64,000 nt of DNA from Anaerolineales bacterium (GTDB lineage: Bacteria > Chloroflexota > Anaerolineae > Anaerolineales > Villigracilaceae): NCBI GenBank assembly GCA_016934715.1, contig JAFGSI010000004.1, forward strand, positions 124,001-188,000, written 5' to 3'. A program made the translations under genes and the position numbers. This document shows, one piece after another, positions 8,863 to 17,619 of this stretch. The number at the start of each line of letters is the position of its first letter. Positions within the stretch are counted from its first letter, which is position 1. The notes under the pieces are model-generated. The model saw only the letters and a list, made by a program, of their open reading frames with translations. It made no database searches and was not told the origin of the DNA.

Positions 8863-10089
8863 ATGAATATTACCCAATCCATTCTCGAGGCTCTCGAGAG
8901 CCTGAACGCCAACAAGCTGCGCTCCGGCCTGACCATCCTGGGCATCATCATCGGCGTGGGGGCGGTGATCGCCATGCTGGCGGTCGGGCGGGGCGCCGAG
9001 GAGACCATCACCGGTTCGATCAGCGGCATCGGCACCAATCTGCTGTTCGTCTTTTCAGGCGGCAGCGAGGAGGTCCGCAACCCGCGCCCGCTGACCCTGG
9101 CCGATGCCCGGGCGATGGCCGATCTGCTGGCCGCCCCGCATGTTGAGGCGGTCGCCCCGACCATCCAGGGCAGCGTCGAAGCGAGCTACGGCGGTGAGAA
9201 GATCCAGACCTCGGTCACCGGGGCGACCCCCGAGTACCTGAGCATGCGCAACTACGAGCTGCTGGAGGGCGAATTCTTCACCCAGTACGACAATGCCGGC
9301 CAGTCCTCGGTCGTCCTGATCGGGCCGGAAGTGGCCGACGAGCTCTTCGGCCGCCGGGATGGGATCGTCGGCGAGACGATCCGCATCAACGGCCAGCCGT
9401 TCCGGATCATCGGCGTGCTGGCCTCCAAGGGCGGGGGAACCTTCGGCAGCGAGGACAACGTCATCATCATGCCGCTCGAGACCGCCCGCCTGCGGGTCAT
9501 CCGCCGCAGCGACCCGAACCGGGTCGGCCTGATCCTGGTCGAGGTGGTCGATTCCGAATCGATCGGCCAGGCCACCGAGGAGATCTCGCAGATCCTGCGC
9601 ACGCGCCACCGCACGGAGGTCGGCGCCGACGATTTCACGATCTTTTCCCAGCAGGATTTCATCAGCCTGGCTGCGACGATCACCGGCGTGCTGACCATCT
9701 TCCTGGGCGGGATCGCCGGCATCTCGCTGCTGGTTGGTGGGATCGGGATCATGAACATCATGCTGGTCTCGGTCACCGAGCGGACGCGTGAGATCGGCCT
9801 GCGCAAGGCGTTGGGAGCGCGCAAGCGCGACATCCTGATCCAGTTTCTGACCGAGTCGTCCCTGCTCAGCCTGCTGGGCGGGGTGGTCGGGATCGGCCTG
9901 GGCTGGCTGATCGGCTTCATCGTCGGGCAGATCGCGGCCCGTTCGGGCACGCCCTTCACGCCGGCGATCGGGATCGACGCCGTCCTGCTGGCGACCATCT
10001 TCTCGACCGCCATCGGCCTGTTCTTCGGCATCTACCCGGCCAGCCGGGCGGCCAATCTGGAGCCGGTCGAGGCGCTGCGGTACGAATGA
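8863..10089 (+). CDS. MacB-like ABC transporter permease (FtsX domain)
   Basis: This 408-residue protein has an N-terminal membrane helix (about residues 18-42), a large extracytoplasmic core domain (about 45-260) and three C-terminal helices forming the FtsX domain, including TERTREIGLRKALGARKRDI. It works with the preceding ATPase and adaptor as a mechanotransmission-type exporter of peptides, lipids or antibiotics; the substrate is unknown. The start at 8863 lies one base after the ATPase stop. A strong terminator follows, closing the six-gene operon. Confidence 0.93.
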   Translation: MNITQSILEALESLNANKLRSGLTILGIIIGVGAVIAMLAVGRGAEETITGSISGIGTNLLFVFSGGSEEVRNPRPLTLADARAMADLLAAPHVEAVAPTIQGSVEASYGGEKIQTSVTGATPEYLSMRNYELLEGEFFTQYDNAGQSSVVLIGPEVADELFGRRDGIVGETIRINGQPFRIIGVLASKGGGTFGSEDNVIIMPLETARLRVIRRSDPNRVGLILVEVVDSESIGQATEEISQILRTRHRTEVGADDFTIFSQQDFISLAATITGVLTIFLGGIAGISLLVGGIGIMNIMLVSVTERTREIGLRKALGARKRDILIQFLTESSLLSLLGGVVGIGLGWLIGFIVGQIAARSGTPFTPAIGIDAVLLATIFSTAIGLFFGIYPASRAANLEPVEALRYE

Positions 10090-10118
10090 GACGCGCCTGA
10101 AAAGTGGATCGAAATCGA

Positions 10119-10150
10119 GGAGCGGGCAGCCATCCCGCTCCTTCTTTTTC
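10119..10150 (+). terminator. Rho-independent terminator after the exporter operon
   Basis: Arms 10119-10126 and 10134-10141 pair perfectly over 8 GC-rich bases around a 7-base loop and are followed by TTCTTTTTC. Confidence 0.88.
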
Positions 10151-10191
10151 TGGTAGGATTGGGAAAATCATCCTGCGCAGAAAGGCAGCCC

Positions 10192-10782
10192 ATGTCTCTC
10201 GCGATCGTCGAAATTCCTGCCGAACGCCTGGGCGAATACGCCCGGGTGCCGAGCAACTTCCAGGTCACGTCCATCCTGCAGGTCGAGCTGGTCGACGGCG
10301 GCCTGGGCGGGCTGCGCCTGGTCGAGGTCCGTGTGGACGAGCCCTACCTCAAGGACTACGACATCGATGAGCTGCCGTCCGATTGGCCGGAGCAGTTCGA
10401 CGTCTCGAACTGGGGTTTCTTCCTGGCCCTGGATGGGGCGACCCCGGCCGGCGGGGCGGCGGTGGCCTTCGACACCCGCGGCGTGTTCATGCTTGAGGCC
10501 CGCCGCGACCTGGCCGTGCTGTGGGACATCCGCGTGCGGCCCGAGTACCGCGGGGCCGGCATCCCGCTCTTCCGCCGGGCGGCGGCCTGGGCAGGCGCGC
10601 GCGGCTGCCGCCAGCTCAAGGCAGAGACCCAGAATGTCAACGTCCCGGCCTGCCGCTTCTACCGCCGCATGGGCTGCGAACTGGGCGAGATCCGCCGCTT
10701 CGGCTATGCCGCCGTCCCGCACGTGGCCCACGAGGTGATGCTCAACTGGTACCTCGCCCTGGAGGGTGCCGAAAATCCCTAA
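10192..10782 (+). CDS. GNAT-family N-acetyltransferase
   Basis: A 196-residue protein whose middle and C-terminal part fit the GNAT fold: VLWDIRVRPEYRGAGIPLF contains the acetyl-CoA pyrophosphate-binding segment, and the later ETQNVNVPACRFYRRMGCE is the typical beta-5/alpha-5 region. Substrate unknown. The ATG at 10192 is chosen because AGAAAGG lies upstream and the family starts near here; an in-frame start at 10159 overlaps the preceding terminator region. It is a single-gene unit. Confidence 0.85.
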   Translation: MSLAIVEIPAERLGEYARVPSNFQVTSILQVELVDGGLGGLRLVEVRVDEPYLKDYDIDELPSDWPEQFDVSNWGFFLALDGATPAGGAAVAFDTRGVFMLEARRDLAVLWDIRVRPEYRGAGIPLFRRAAAWAGARGCRQLKAETQNVNVPACRFYRRMGCELGEIRRFGYAAVPHVAHEVMLNWYLALEGAENP

Positions 10783-10952
10783 AAAAGATGATGACAGGCG
10801 TCCACAGGGGTGATATTCTGTACTAGCCGGCAGGCCGCGGCTCTCATAGAATTAGCATGTCGCACCGGGGGCCTGAGGAACGGATCTGACCATCGGTCGA
10901 TGACCTTGTGATCATCTTCTGTTCACATTCCATTCCAAACCAGGAGATCTGC

Positions 10953-12452
10953 ATGCAGGAGAAACTCGAGCAACTCAAGAACACCCTCGCTGAACTGGCT
11001 GACATCGGCGGGGCGCTGGCCCTGCTCGGCTGGGACCAGCAGACCTATATGCCGCCCGGCGGCGCCGAAGCGCGCGGCCAGCAGAGCGGCACCCTGGGCA
11101 AGATCGCCCAGCAGATGGCCACCTCGCCCGAACTGGGCAAGCTGCTTGACGAACTCAAACCTTACGGCGAGAGCCTCGATCCCGACTCGGACGAGGCCCG
11201 CCTGATCAAGTTCGCCATTCGCGACTACGAGCAGGCCACGCGCGTGCCCGTCGCGTTCGTCGTCGAGCAGGCCCAGGTGACCGCCCTGGCCAACCAGGCC
11301 TGGGCCGAGGCGCGGGCCAGGTCGAATTTCGCCCACTTCCAGCCGCACCTGGAAAAGATCGTCGATCTGACCCACCGCTTCATCGGCTTCTTCCCGCCCG
11401 CCGACCATCCCTACGACACCCTGCTGGACAACTTCGAGCCGGAGATGAAGACCGCCGAGGTCAAGCAGATCTTCGAAGGCCTGCGCCCGCAGCAGGTGGC
11501 GATCATCAAGGCCATCGCCGAGAAACCCCAGGTGGACGACTCCTTCCTGCACCAGCCCTTTGACGAGCAGAAGCAGTGGGATTTCGGTGTGGAGGTGATC
11601 ACCAAGTTCGGCTACGACTGGAACCGCGGCCGCCAGGACAAGGCCCCGCACCCCTTCACCAATGGGGCCAGCATCAACGATGTGCGCATCACCACCCGCA
11701 TCAACCCGACCTTCCTCAACCCGATGCTTTTTGGCACCATGCACGAGTCCGGCCACGCCATGTACGGGCAGGGGCACGGGGCGAACCTCGAGCGCACCAA
11801 CCTGGCCAACGGTGCCTCGTTGGGCATCCACGAGTCGCAGAGCCGCATGTGGGAGAATCTGGTCGGGCGCTCGCTGCCCTTCTGGCAGCACTTCTACCCG
11901 CGCCTGCAGGAGGTCTTCCCGCAGCTCGGCAGCGTGGACCTGGACACCTTCTACAAGGGCATCAACAAGGTCCACCCGTCGCTGATCCGGGTCGAGGCCG
12001 ATGAGGCCACCTACAACCTGCACATCATGCTGCGCCTGGAGATCGAGATCGCCGTGATCGAGGGCAAGCTGGCGGTCAAGGACCTGCCGGAGTACTGGAA
12101 CGCCAAGATGGATGAGTACCTCGGCCTCACCCCACCCGACGACGCCCAGGGCGTGCTGCAGGACATCCACTGGTCGTGGGGCATGTTCGGTTATTTCTCG
12201 ACCTACGCCCTCGGCAATTTGATCTCGCTCCAGCTCTGGGAGAAGATCAATGCCGATATCCCCGACCTGGATGACCAGATGCGGGCCGGCGAGTTCGCCG
12301 CCCTGCTGGGCTGGCTGCGCGAGAAGATCCACGTCCACGGCCGCAAGTTCATGCCCCAGGAGCTGGTCCAGCGGGTCACCGGTTCGAAGATCGATCCGGG
12401 CCCTTACGTGCGCTATCTGCAGAAGAAGTACGGCGAGATCTACGGCCTGTAA
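10953..12452 (+). CDS. M32-family metallocarboxypeptidase
   Basis: The 499-residue protein matches the thermostable carboxypeptidase family in length and motifs. HESGH (in MHESGHAMYGQG) supplies two zinc ligands and the catalytic Glu, and HESQSRMWENLVGRS supplies the third ligand. It removes C-terminal residues from peptides in the cytoplasm; no signal peptide is seen. The ATG at 10953 follows CAGGAGATCTGC, a good ribosome binding site, and replaces an upstream in-frame start at 10908. A clear terminator follows, so it is probably transcribed alone. Confidence 0.95.
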   Translation: MQEKLEQLKNTLAELADIGGALALLGWDQQTYMPPGGAEARGQQSGTLGKIAQQMATSPELGKLLDELKPYGESLDPDSDEARLIKFAIRDYEQATRVPVAFVVEQAQVTALANQAWAEARARSNFAHFQPHLEKIVDLTHRFIGFFPPADHPYDTLLDNFEPEMKTAEVKQIFEGLRPQQVAIIKAIAEKPQVDDSFLHQPFDEQKQWDFGVEVITKFGYDWNRGRQDKAPHPFTNGASINDVRITTRINPTFLNPMLFGTMHESGHAMYGQGHGANLERTNLANGASLGIHESQSRMWENLVGRSLPFWQHFYPRLQEVFPQLGSVDLDTFYKGINKVHPSLIRVEADEATYNLHIMLRLEIEIAVIEGKLAVKDLPEYWNAKMDEYLGLTPPDDAQGVLQDIHWSWGMFGYFSTYALGNLISLQLWEKINADIPDLDDQMRAGEFAALLGWLREKIHVHGRKFMPQELVQRVTGSKIDPGPYVRYLQKKYGEIYGL

Positions 12453-12482
12453 GGCCGGCAGGAATCCTGCCAGACACGACGA

Positions 12483-12514
12483 CGGTGACCGCCAACCAGG
12501 GCGGTCACCGTTTT
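12483..12514 (+). terminator. Rho-independent terminator of the carboxypeptidase gene
   Basis: Perfect 11-base arms 12483-12493 and 12500-12510 with a 6-base loop, followed by TTTT. Confidence 0.92.
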
Positions 12515-12628
12515 GCTGCTTCTTGCAGAAAGAGCTGCACGGAAGCTGCCGTAAAGTGGGTGTGAGCAGCGATTTCGGTTCGGATAGTGAGGCGGTACTC
12601 TGGCCGTCCTCGGGATGCCCGCTTCGTT

Positions 12629-12634
12629 TATAAT
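12629..12634 (+). promoter_or_regulatory. -10 element of a probable leaderless promoter
   Basis: A perfect TATAAT ends 7 bases before the ATG at 12642. Transcription would be expected to start at or next to the start codon. No clear -35 hexamer is seen. Confidence 0.55.
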
Positions 12635-12641
12635 GGCAGGC

Positions 12642-13523
12642 ATGACCCGACGCCTGCTCCTGATCCTGTCCCTGCTGCTGGCCGGATGCGGCGGCGTGCC
12701 CGGGCCGGAGGCGGCCACACGCACCCCGGATCTCGCGGCACCCGGCTCCGGGCTGCCCCTGTCCGAGCCGAGCCCGACTCCGACGGTGACCGAGACGCCC
12801 ACCCCGCGCCCGGCCATCATCTATGCCCCGACCGAGACCTCCACACCCTACCCGACACCGGCCACCTCCCCGGGGGTGATCCAGATCACCTCCCCGGGCC
12901 CGCTGTCGAAGATCACCTCGCCGCTCATGGTGCGCGGCTACGTGGTCCCGGGTGCCAACAACCGGGTGCGGATCGAGCTGTTCGGCGAGGACGGGCGCCT
13001 GCTGGTCCGCCAGGTGACCGGCGTCTACACCTCGGCCACCTGGGGCTATCTCTCGGAGGACCTGCGCTTCGAGATCGGGGCCGTGTCCGAGCTGGGCCGC
13101 CTGACGATCAGCGTCGAGGACCAGTACGGACGGGTGATGGCGCTCAACTCGGTCCACGTTCTGCTGCTGTCGCAGGGCGAAACGCTGACCTACCCGGCCG
13201 GCAACACCGATGAGCGCTGCATCGTGGCCTGGCCGCGGCCCGAGGGCCAGGTCAGCGGCGGCCTGCTGCTGGTCGACGCCGAGTGCCGCCCGTTCAGCAG
13301 CCAGAACCTGGTCATCGAGCTGGTCGACCGGAGCGGGGGGGTGCTCACCACCCGGCTGGTGGCGCTTGAGCCGATCCCCGGCGACGACTATCTGGCCTTC
13401 ACCGTCGACCTGCCGTATCGCGTCGACAGCCCGCAGTGGGTCCGGCTGGTGATCCGCCAGTCCGACAACCGCATCCCCGGGATGATGTATCTCTACTCCC
13501 ACGAGATCGTGATCTATCCTTGA
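12642..13523 (+). CDS. Lipoprotein with a Gmad2-like Ig domain
   Basis: A 293-residue exported lipoprotein. MTRRLLLILSLLLAGC is a type II signal peptide with lipobox LLAGC (Cys near residue 16). A low-complexity Pro/Thr linker (about 25-75) leads to a domain starting VIQITSPGPLSKITSPLMV, which resembles Gmad2-type immunoglobulin-like domains. The C-terminal part, about 170-293, is beta-rich and unassigned. The ATG at 12642 is preferred because the signal peptide begins there and a TATAAT sits just upstream. The stop overlaps the -35 box of the tRNA promoter. Confidence 0.8.
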   Translation: MTRRLLLILSLLLAGCGGVPGPEAATRTPDLAAPGSGLPLSEPSPTPTVTETPTPRPAIIYAPTETSTPYPTPATSPGVIQITSPGPLSKITSPLMVRGYVVPGANNRVRIELFGEDGRLLVRQVTGVYTSATWGYLSEDLRFEIGAVSELGRLTISVEDQYGRVMALNSVHVLLLSQGETLTYPAGNTDERCIVAWPRPEGQVSGGLLLVDAECRPFSSQNLVIELVDRSGGVLTTRLVALEPIPGDDYLAFTVDLPYRVDSPQWVRLVIRQSDNRIPGMMYLYSHEIVIYP

Positions 13524-13548
13524 CGCCAGGCCCCCAGGGTGATAAAAT
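13520..13548 (+). promoter_or_regulatory. Promoter of tRNA-fMet
   Basis: TTGACG at 13520-13525 and TAAAAT at 13543-13548 are separated by 17 bases, close to the sigma-70 consensus. The -35 box overlaps the stop codon of the lipoprotein gene. Transcription should start near 13555, about 35 bases before the tRNA. Confidence 0.8.
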
Positions 13549-13589
13549 ACCCGTCCGCCAGCCAAGGGTTGGCGGGAAAAGTTAACCGG

Positions 13590-13661
13590 CGCGGGGTAGA
13601 GCAGTGGCAGCTCGTCGGGCTCATAACCCGGAGGTCGCAGGTTCGAGTCCTGCCCCCGCTA
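13590..13661 (+). tRNA. tRNA-fMet (CAT), initiator
   Basis: A complete cloverleaf: acceptor strand from C13590, D stem GAGC/GCTC, anticodon stem with three G-C pairs around CTCATAA (anticodon CAT), T arm GCAGG-TTCGAGT-CCTGC and discriminator A at 13661. The first base pair is mismatched (C1 against U72) and the anticodon stem carries GGG/CCC, both hallmarks of initiator rather than elongator tRNA-Met. The CCA end is not encoded. Confidence 0.95.
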
Positions 13662-13678
13662 CTGAACGGCAATCGAAG

Positions 13679-13718
13679 ACCGCAAGGCACCCTGAAATTG
13701 GGCAGCCTGGCGGTTTTT
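13679..13718 (+). terminator. Terminator downstream of tRNA-fMet
   Basis: Arms 13679-13688 and 13705-13714 pair with one mismatch around a loop that itself contains CCC/GGG; a run of five T ends at 13718. It separates the tRNA from the recombinase gene. Confidence 0.65.
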
Positions 13719-13752
13719 GGTTCGGGAGTCTCCCACAAAGGAGGCTTTTTTC

Positions 13753-14751
13753 ATGAACCAACGACCGCGCGGCTTGGATCTCTCGAAAGCGATCCCCGGC
13801 TTCCTGCAGTACCGGCTGGCCGAGGGATTATCGCCGAACACCGTCTCCGGCTACGAGCGCGACCTCAAGTTCTGGCTGGAACGCCTGGGGGACAGGGACG
13901 TCGGGCAGATCACGCCTGCCCAGCTGCTGGACGTCCTGAATTCCCTGCGCAACGGCTACGTGCCGCGGCACATCACGGGGGACAACGACCGCCCGTTGTC
14001 GGACAAAACGGTCTACAACTTCTACGTCAGCATCTCGGCCTTCTTCACCTGGGCCAGCCGCGAGTTCGAGATCCCCAATCCGATGAAGAAGGTTCCCCGC
14101 CCGCGGGTGCCCGAAGATCCACCGGTTGAACCCTTCAAGCGCGAGGACGTGGAGGCGCTGATCAAGGCCTGCGACTATTGCACTGAGGCCGACACGCACG
14201 ACCGGCGCAAGTTCGTCATGCGGCGCTCGACGGGAAGACGCGACAAGGCGATCCTGCTGATGCTCCTGGATACCGGCCTGCGCGCCAGCGAGCTGTGTGC
14301 GTTGCGGGTGGCGGACGTGGACCAGAAGACCGGGCGGGTCCGCGTCCGCGCCGGCGAGGAAGGCAAGGCCAAGGGCCGCAAGGGGCGGACGGTGTACGCC
14401 GGCAAAGCGGCCCGCCGCTTCCTGTGGCGTTCCCTGGCCGACCGGGAGGAGGGGGAGGACCCCGAGACGCCGCTCTTCATCGGCAAGTTCGGCCGGCCGC
14501 TGACGCGTGACGCCCTGCGCAGGGTTATCGCCGCGCTGGGGGAGAAGGCCGGGGTCAAGAAAGCCCATCCTCATCGTTTTCGTCACACCTTCGCGATCAC
14601 CTACCTGCGCTCCGGCGGGGACCTGTTCACCCTGCAGCGCCTGCTCGGGCACTCAACCCTGGAAATGGTCCAGCACTATGCCAATGTGGCCGAGATCGAC
14701 ATCGAACAGGCCCACCGCCGGGCCAGCCCGGCGGATAACTGGAGGTTGTGA
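13753..14751 (+). CDS. Tyrosine recombinase/integrase
   Basis: A 332-residue XerC/D-like recombinase. An N-terminal SAM-like DNA-binding domain (about 10-105) precedes the catalytic domain with Arg in DTGLRASELCAL, HPHRFRHTF (His-x-x-Arg), LLGHSTLEMVQHY with the second His and the nucleophilic Tyr. It catalyses site-specific strand exchange. A strong AAAGGAGG stands before the ATG at 13753, which decides the start over 13717. It lies 92 bases after tRNA-fMet and points away from it, the usual place for an integrase of an element inserted at a tRNA gene. A degraded copy of its 3' end lies 540 bases downstream. Confidence 0.93.
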   Translation: MNQRPRGLDLSKAIPGFLQYRLAEGLSPNTVSGYERDLKFWLERLGDRDVGQITPAQLLDVLNSLRNGYVPRHITGDNDRPLSDKTVYNFYVSISAFFTWASREFEIPNPMKKVPRPRVPEDPPVEPFKREDVEALIKACDYCTEADTHDRRKFVMRRSTGRRDKAILLMLLDTGLRASELCALRVADVDQKTGRVRVRAGEEGKAKGRKGRTVYAGKAARRFLWRSLADREEGEDPETPLFIGKFGRPLTRDALRRVIAALGEKAGVKKAHPHRFRHTFAITYLRSGGDLFTLQRLLGHSTLEMVQHYANVAEIDIEQAHRRASPADNWRL

Positions 14752-14767
14752 GAACAGGAGAATCACC

Positions 14768-14992
14768 ATGATCCCGAAAACATGTTCAATGATCATATCT
14801 GCTCTTGCCAGGGGGCTGTGTGCTCTTCTGCTGGCTGCCCTGCTCGCGCCCTTTGTCTTCTTTGCCTGGCAGATCACCCGGCCGATGGGCATGCCGGAAT
14901 TCCATGGCCTCAGCTACCTCCAGTTTCTCGCCGACACCGGGAGGGGTATGATCAGCTTGCAGATACCTACCAGGCCAGCTATACGGATGTAG
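14768..14992 (+). CDS. Small membrane protein, hypothetical
   Basis: A 74-residue frame beginning 16 bases after the recombinase stop, with AGGAG before the ATG. It has one strong membrane segment (about residues 15-40) and then a polar tail. The ending does not look like a natural protein C-terminus, and the DNA that follows contains scraps of a duplicated recombinase gene, so it may be truncated. No family recognised. Confidence 0.45.
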   Translation: MIPKTCSMIISALARGLCALLLAALLAPFVFFAWQITRPMGMPEFHGLSYLQFLADTGRGMISLQIPTRPAIRM

Positions 14993-15261
14993 AGGTCAAA
15001 ACTGGCATCTGTTTCGGCGCGGAGCTTGCCGTGGAGAACACATTTTCCTGACCGGTCTCTGGCCTGTATCTGGCAGCCCTATCCCCATCCGTTGAAAGAC
15101 ATCTGAATCCTTGGGTGATCCGCCTGAGGTTGATACCAGAGCATGTCACCGTTTTCTCCTTTATGCCAGCCTGGTGGGCCATCTTTGAAAAGCCCGTCTG
15201 GGGTTTGTCCGAACACGCCCAGCATGGACCGGTGGCGTATTGCCGGCTGGCGACACCATAA

Positions 15262-15292
15262 GGCCAGCCCGGCGGATCATTGGAGGATGTGA
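15262..15292 (+). repeat. Duplicated 3' end of the recombinase gene
   Basis: These 31 bases match 14721-14751, the last codons of the recombinase, with three mismatches, including a 16-base exact core. Translated, the piece gives ASPADHWRM against ASPADNWRL. It is a remnant of a second recombinase copy or a partial duplication. Upstream to 14993 no intact gene is visible. Confidence 0.7.
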
Positions 15293-15798
15293 TTGCTATC
15301 GTATCGATTGAGAAATGTTGGATGAAGAAATATCTGCGAATAGGAGTTCGCGGGCGTTTGCATGTTAGGAGACGATAGAGTAAGATTCGTATGAGGCTCA
15401 GCCATATGCTTGGTATAAACGCCCATCAGGCGCTTAATCTCATCGACCTGGGTAGCCAGAACAGCCAGAGCGTCATCAACGGAGCGGATCAATTTGGCGA
15501 ATTCTTCGAAATAGCGGTTATGGGTTGCTTTGGTCTTTACTTTCTTCCAGAGGTATTCGATCGGATTATAGTCAGGAGAGTAAGACGGTAATTGGTAAAC
15601 GATCAGGCGGTCTGTGTGCTGTTCGAAGAACTCACGAGTAGCCTGGCTGGTATGATACTTGGCCCCATCCTGGATCAAGAGGATCGGCCCAGAGAACTGA
15701 GCCAGCAGAGATAGGAGAAAGGCCTGATAACTGGCGCTATTGAAGCGTTCTTCCAGACCTTCGCCTGGTTGCATGATCGTACCCGCTTTTGGGCACAT
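15277..15798 (-). pseudogene. IS630-family transposase fragment
   Basis: The frame contains the C-terminal half of an IS630/Tc1-mariner DDE transposase: LLIQDGAKYHTS with the second catalytic Asp, and LPSYSPDYNPIEYLWKKVK with the terminal Glu region. The N-terminal DNA-binding part and first Asp are absent, and the segment before FNSASYQAFL looks shortened. It therefore cannot be an active transposase. No inverted repeats could be assigned. Its first codon overlaps the stop of the neighbouring gene, which is probably the truncation point. Confidence 0.85.
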
Positions 15799-16583
15799 TA
15801 GACCTTCTGAATGGCTGTCCTTATTGTGTCAAGACTGGCCTTGCGAAATCGCTTATATTCCTTGTGGTATAGCCAACCCGTTGGGAAAGTCAAGAAAATG
15901 GGAATGGATCTATCCATGTCTTTTACCTGGCTCTGGATTAATTCCCCTTCCGAGAGGCGTTCTACGTAACGTTCAATTGGGTCTTTCGACACGAGATTGA
16001 ATACCCCTTTGTTGAACGTTACCACTGCCTCCACCGAGGTCTCTTGAACTGTCTTCCTAAATTCATCCATTGCTTCTGGTTCAATGAATTGGCCGAAATG
16101 CTCTCTTCCAAATATTCTCCGGATATCTTCCGGGTAATTCGTTGGAAAAGCATAGTAACAGTAGAAGATCAGCTCAAAGGGTCCCTGGTAGTTTGCATTG
16201 ATACAAATGTCTGCTAGTTTCTTTGGAGTACGCTTTGCTTTAGCGATAGGTAGCCAATCCGCAGCTTCCATTGTAGGCCAGAAAAGGTTCTCCCGCCCTC
16301 TGGAATTTGCTGAAAGGAACATGCCTTGATGTACGGAGCTTGGATGAGGATTCGAGAACAAAAGCATGATCCGGGGTCGATTTTTTGAGACAGCAGGAAT
16401 CAGCCTCTCGGTGGAAAAAGTGATGCTTCTGTCTAAATCATTGAACGTGATTAGATCTGGATATCCCAGATACTTGTCCAATACTTGAATGGCACGCTCC
16501 TTAATGCTTTCATATCCTTCGCTTAATGGATACGTCCTCTGGAAAATGATGCTAGGCAATTGAGCCCTCTCGATGAGAATCAT
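15798..16583 (-). CDS. Hypothetical protein, possibly uracil-DNA-glycosylase-like
   Basis: A 261-residue protein with no confident family. The segment IMLLFSNPHPSSVHQGMFLS recalls motif A of the uracil-DNA glycosylase superfamily (a loop followed by a G-x-F-S end), and the C-terminal IPIFLTFPTGWLYH could stand in for the second active-site loop. That link is my inference from pattern only. It lies 57 bases downstream of the ADP-ribosylglycohydrolase on the same strand and may be the last gene of that run. GC content is lower than in the backbone, suggesting transfer. Confidence 0.6.
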   Translation of the reverse strand: MILIERAQLPSIIFQRTYPLSEGYESIKERAIQVLDKYLGYPDLITFNDLDRSITFSTERLIPAVSKNRPRIMLLFSNPHPSSVHQGMFLSANSRGRENLFWPTMEAADWLPIAKAKRTPKKLADICINANYQGPFELIFYCYYAFPTNYPEDIRRIFGREHFGQFIEPEAMDEFRKTVQETSVEAVVTFNKGVFNLVSKDPIERYVERLSEGELIQSQVKDMDRSIPIFLTFPTGWLYHKEYKRFRKASLDTIRTAIQKV

Positions 16584-16640
16584 CCTGTTGGATGATAATG
16601 ATTTTTGCTTTGGATATTGTGTTTCTTACTGTAGGTCATC

Positions 16641-17591
16641 TCAAGTTGCGGTTTGACCATTTCGTTCGAAATATGCTGCACTCAACTGCTCAGCCAATCG
16701 GGCGATCTCCCCTCGCATCACAAGTCTCTCCAGCCACGGGCTGGGGATCCCACTCGCGCCATAGTGCGCCCCGGCGATCTGTCCGCAAATGGCAGCCGTG
16801 GTGTCAGCATCATCGCCCAGATTGGCAGCAGTGAGAATAGCCTGTTCGAAGTTCTCGCTGGCCCAGAAGCTCCACAGTGCCGCTTCCAGACTTTTTACGA
16901 CATAGCCTGTGCCGTGGATATTGCTCGCGGCCTTGTTCAGGTAACTACCCTGCGCAATGGATTGGAGCGCTGCCGACCTGACCAGATCCGGGGGCGAGCC
17001 CAGAAGGATATCCTGTTTTCCTGCTCCGCCCAGGGCACGCAAGAGCATATCGCCGAAGAGCAGGCAGGCATCCAGACATTCGGGGGCTGCATGCGTGGTG
17101 CGCGAGCTTTCAGAGAAGTACTGCTGGATGCGAGCTTGATCCGGATAGTAGAACAGCACCACCGGCGCCAAGCGCATCAGGGAACCGTTTCCGGCCGAGT
17201 TCGGGTCGCTGGAACCGCTGAAGGGGTCACCGCTCTCTTTATATCGGTGTAGGGCTGTGCGTATTGTGTTTCCGATGTCGAAACAAACCCCGTTGCTGCT
17301 CAAATACCCGTTCTCGTACCAGTTCAGATAACGTTCCATCTGGTCGTGGGCGTCGAATCCCGCGCACTCGACCAGGCTCGTGGCCAGGCACAGTGCCATG
17401 GATGTGTCGTCGGTCCATTCGCCCGGCTCGAGCTGGAACGGGCCTCCGCCGAGCATGTCGGTCAGGGGAGGAAAAGAGCCGCGCGGTTGGAATTCTAGCG
17501 TTGTGCCGACCGCATCCCCCGTAGCCAGCCCGAGCAGGCAGCCCCTGAACCGATCCAGTTCATTCTTGGATGCGGATTGGTGCACCGTCAT
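16641..17591 (-). CDS. ADP-ribosylglycohydrolase family protein (DraG-like)
   Basis: A 316-residue protein of the usual family length. RGCLLGLATGDAVG near the N-terminus, WTDDTSM (about residue 60) and GDDADTTAAICGQIAGA near residue 260 carry the paired acidic metal ligands of the dinuclear Mg/Mn site. Such enzymes remove ADP-ribose from modified proteins or nucleic acids, or hydrolyse related compounds. It lies 28 bases after the MazG-like gene on the same strand, so it probably belongs to the nuclease-containing operon. Confidence 0.92.
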   Translation of the reverse strand: MTVHQSASKNELDRFRGCLLGLATGDAVGTTLEFQPRGSFPPLTDMLGGGPFQLEPGEWTDDTSMALCLATSLVECAGFDAHDQMERYLNWYENGYLSSNGVCFDIGNTIRTALHRYKESGDPFSGSSDPNSAGNGSLMRLAPVVLFYYPDQARIQQYFSESSRTTHAAPECLDACLLFGDMLLRALGGAGKQDILLGSPPDLVRSAALQSIAQGSYLNKAASNIHGTGYVVKSLEAALWSFWASENFEQAILTAANLGDDADTTAAICGQIAGAHYGASGIPSPWLERLVMRGEIARLAEQLSAAYFERNGQTAT

Positions 17592-17619
17592 TGATGACCT
17601 TCCATTTGAGCAAATCCGC

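Noticed and set aside
10923-13565. An 880-residue minus-strand frame
   Set aside because: Antisense to the carboxypeptidase and lipoprotein genes and crosses their terminator; no domain seen.
13539-14129. A frame containing GSLAVFGSG, similar to a nucleotidyltransferase motif; a like string on the minus strand at 55 kb
   Set aside because: The frame runs through the tRNA and terminator and into the recombinase gene out of frame; no other nucleotidyltransferase residue follows.
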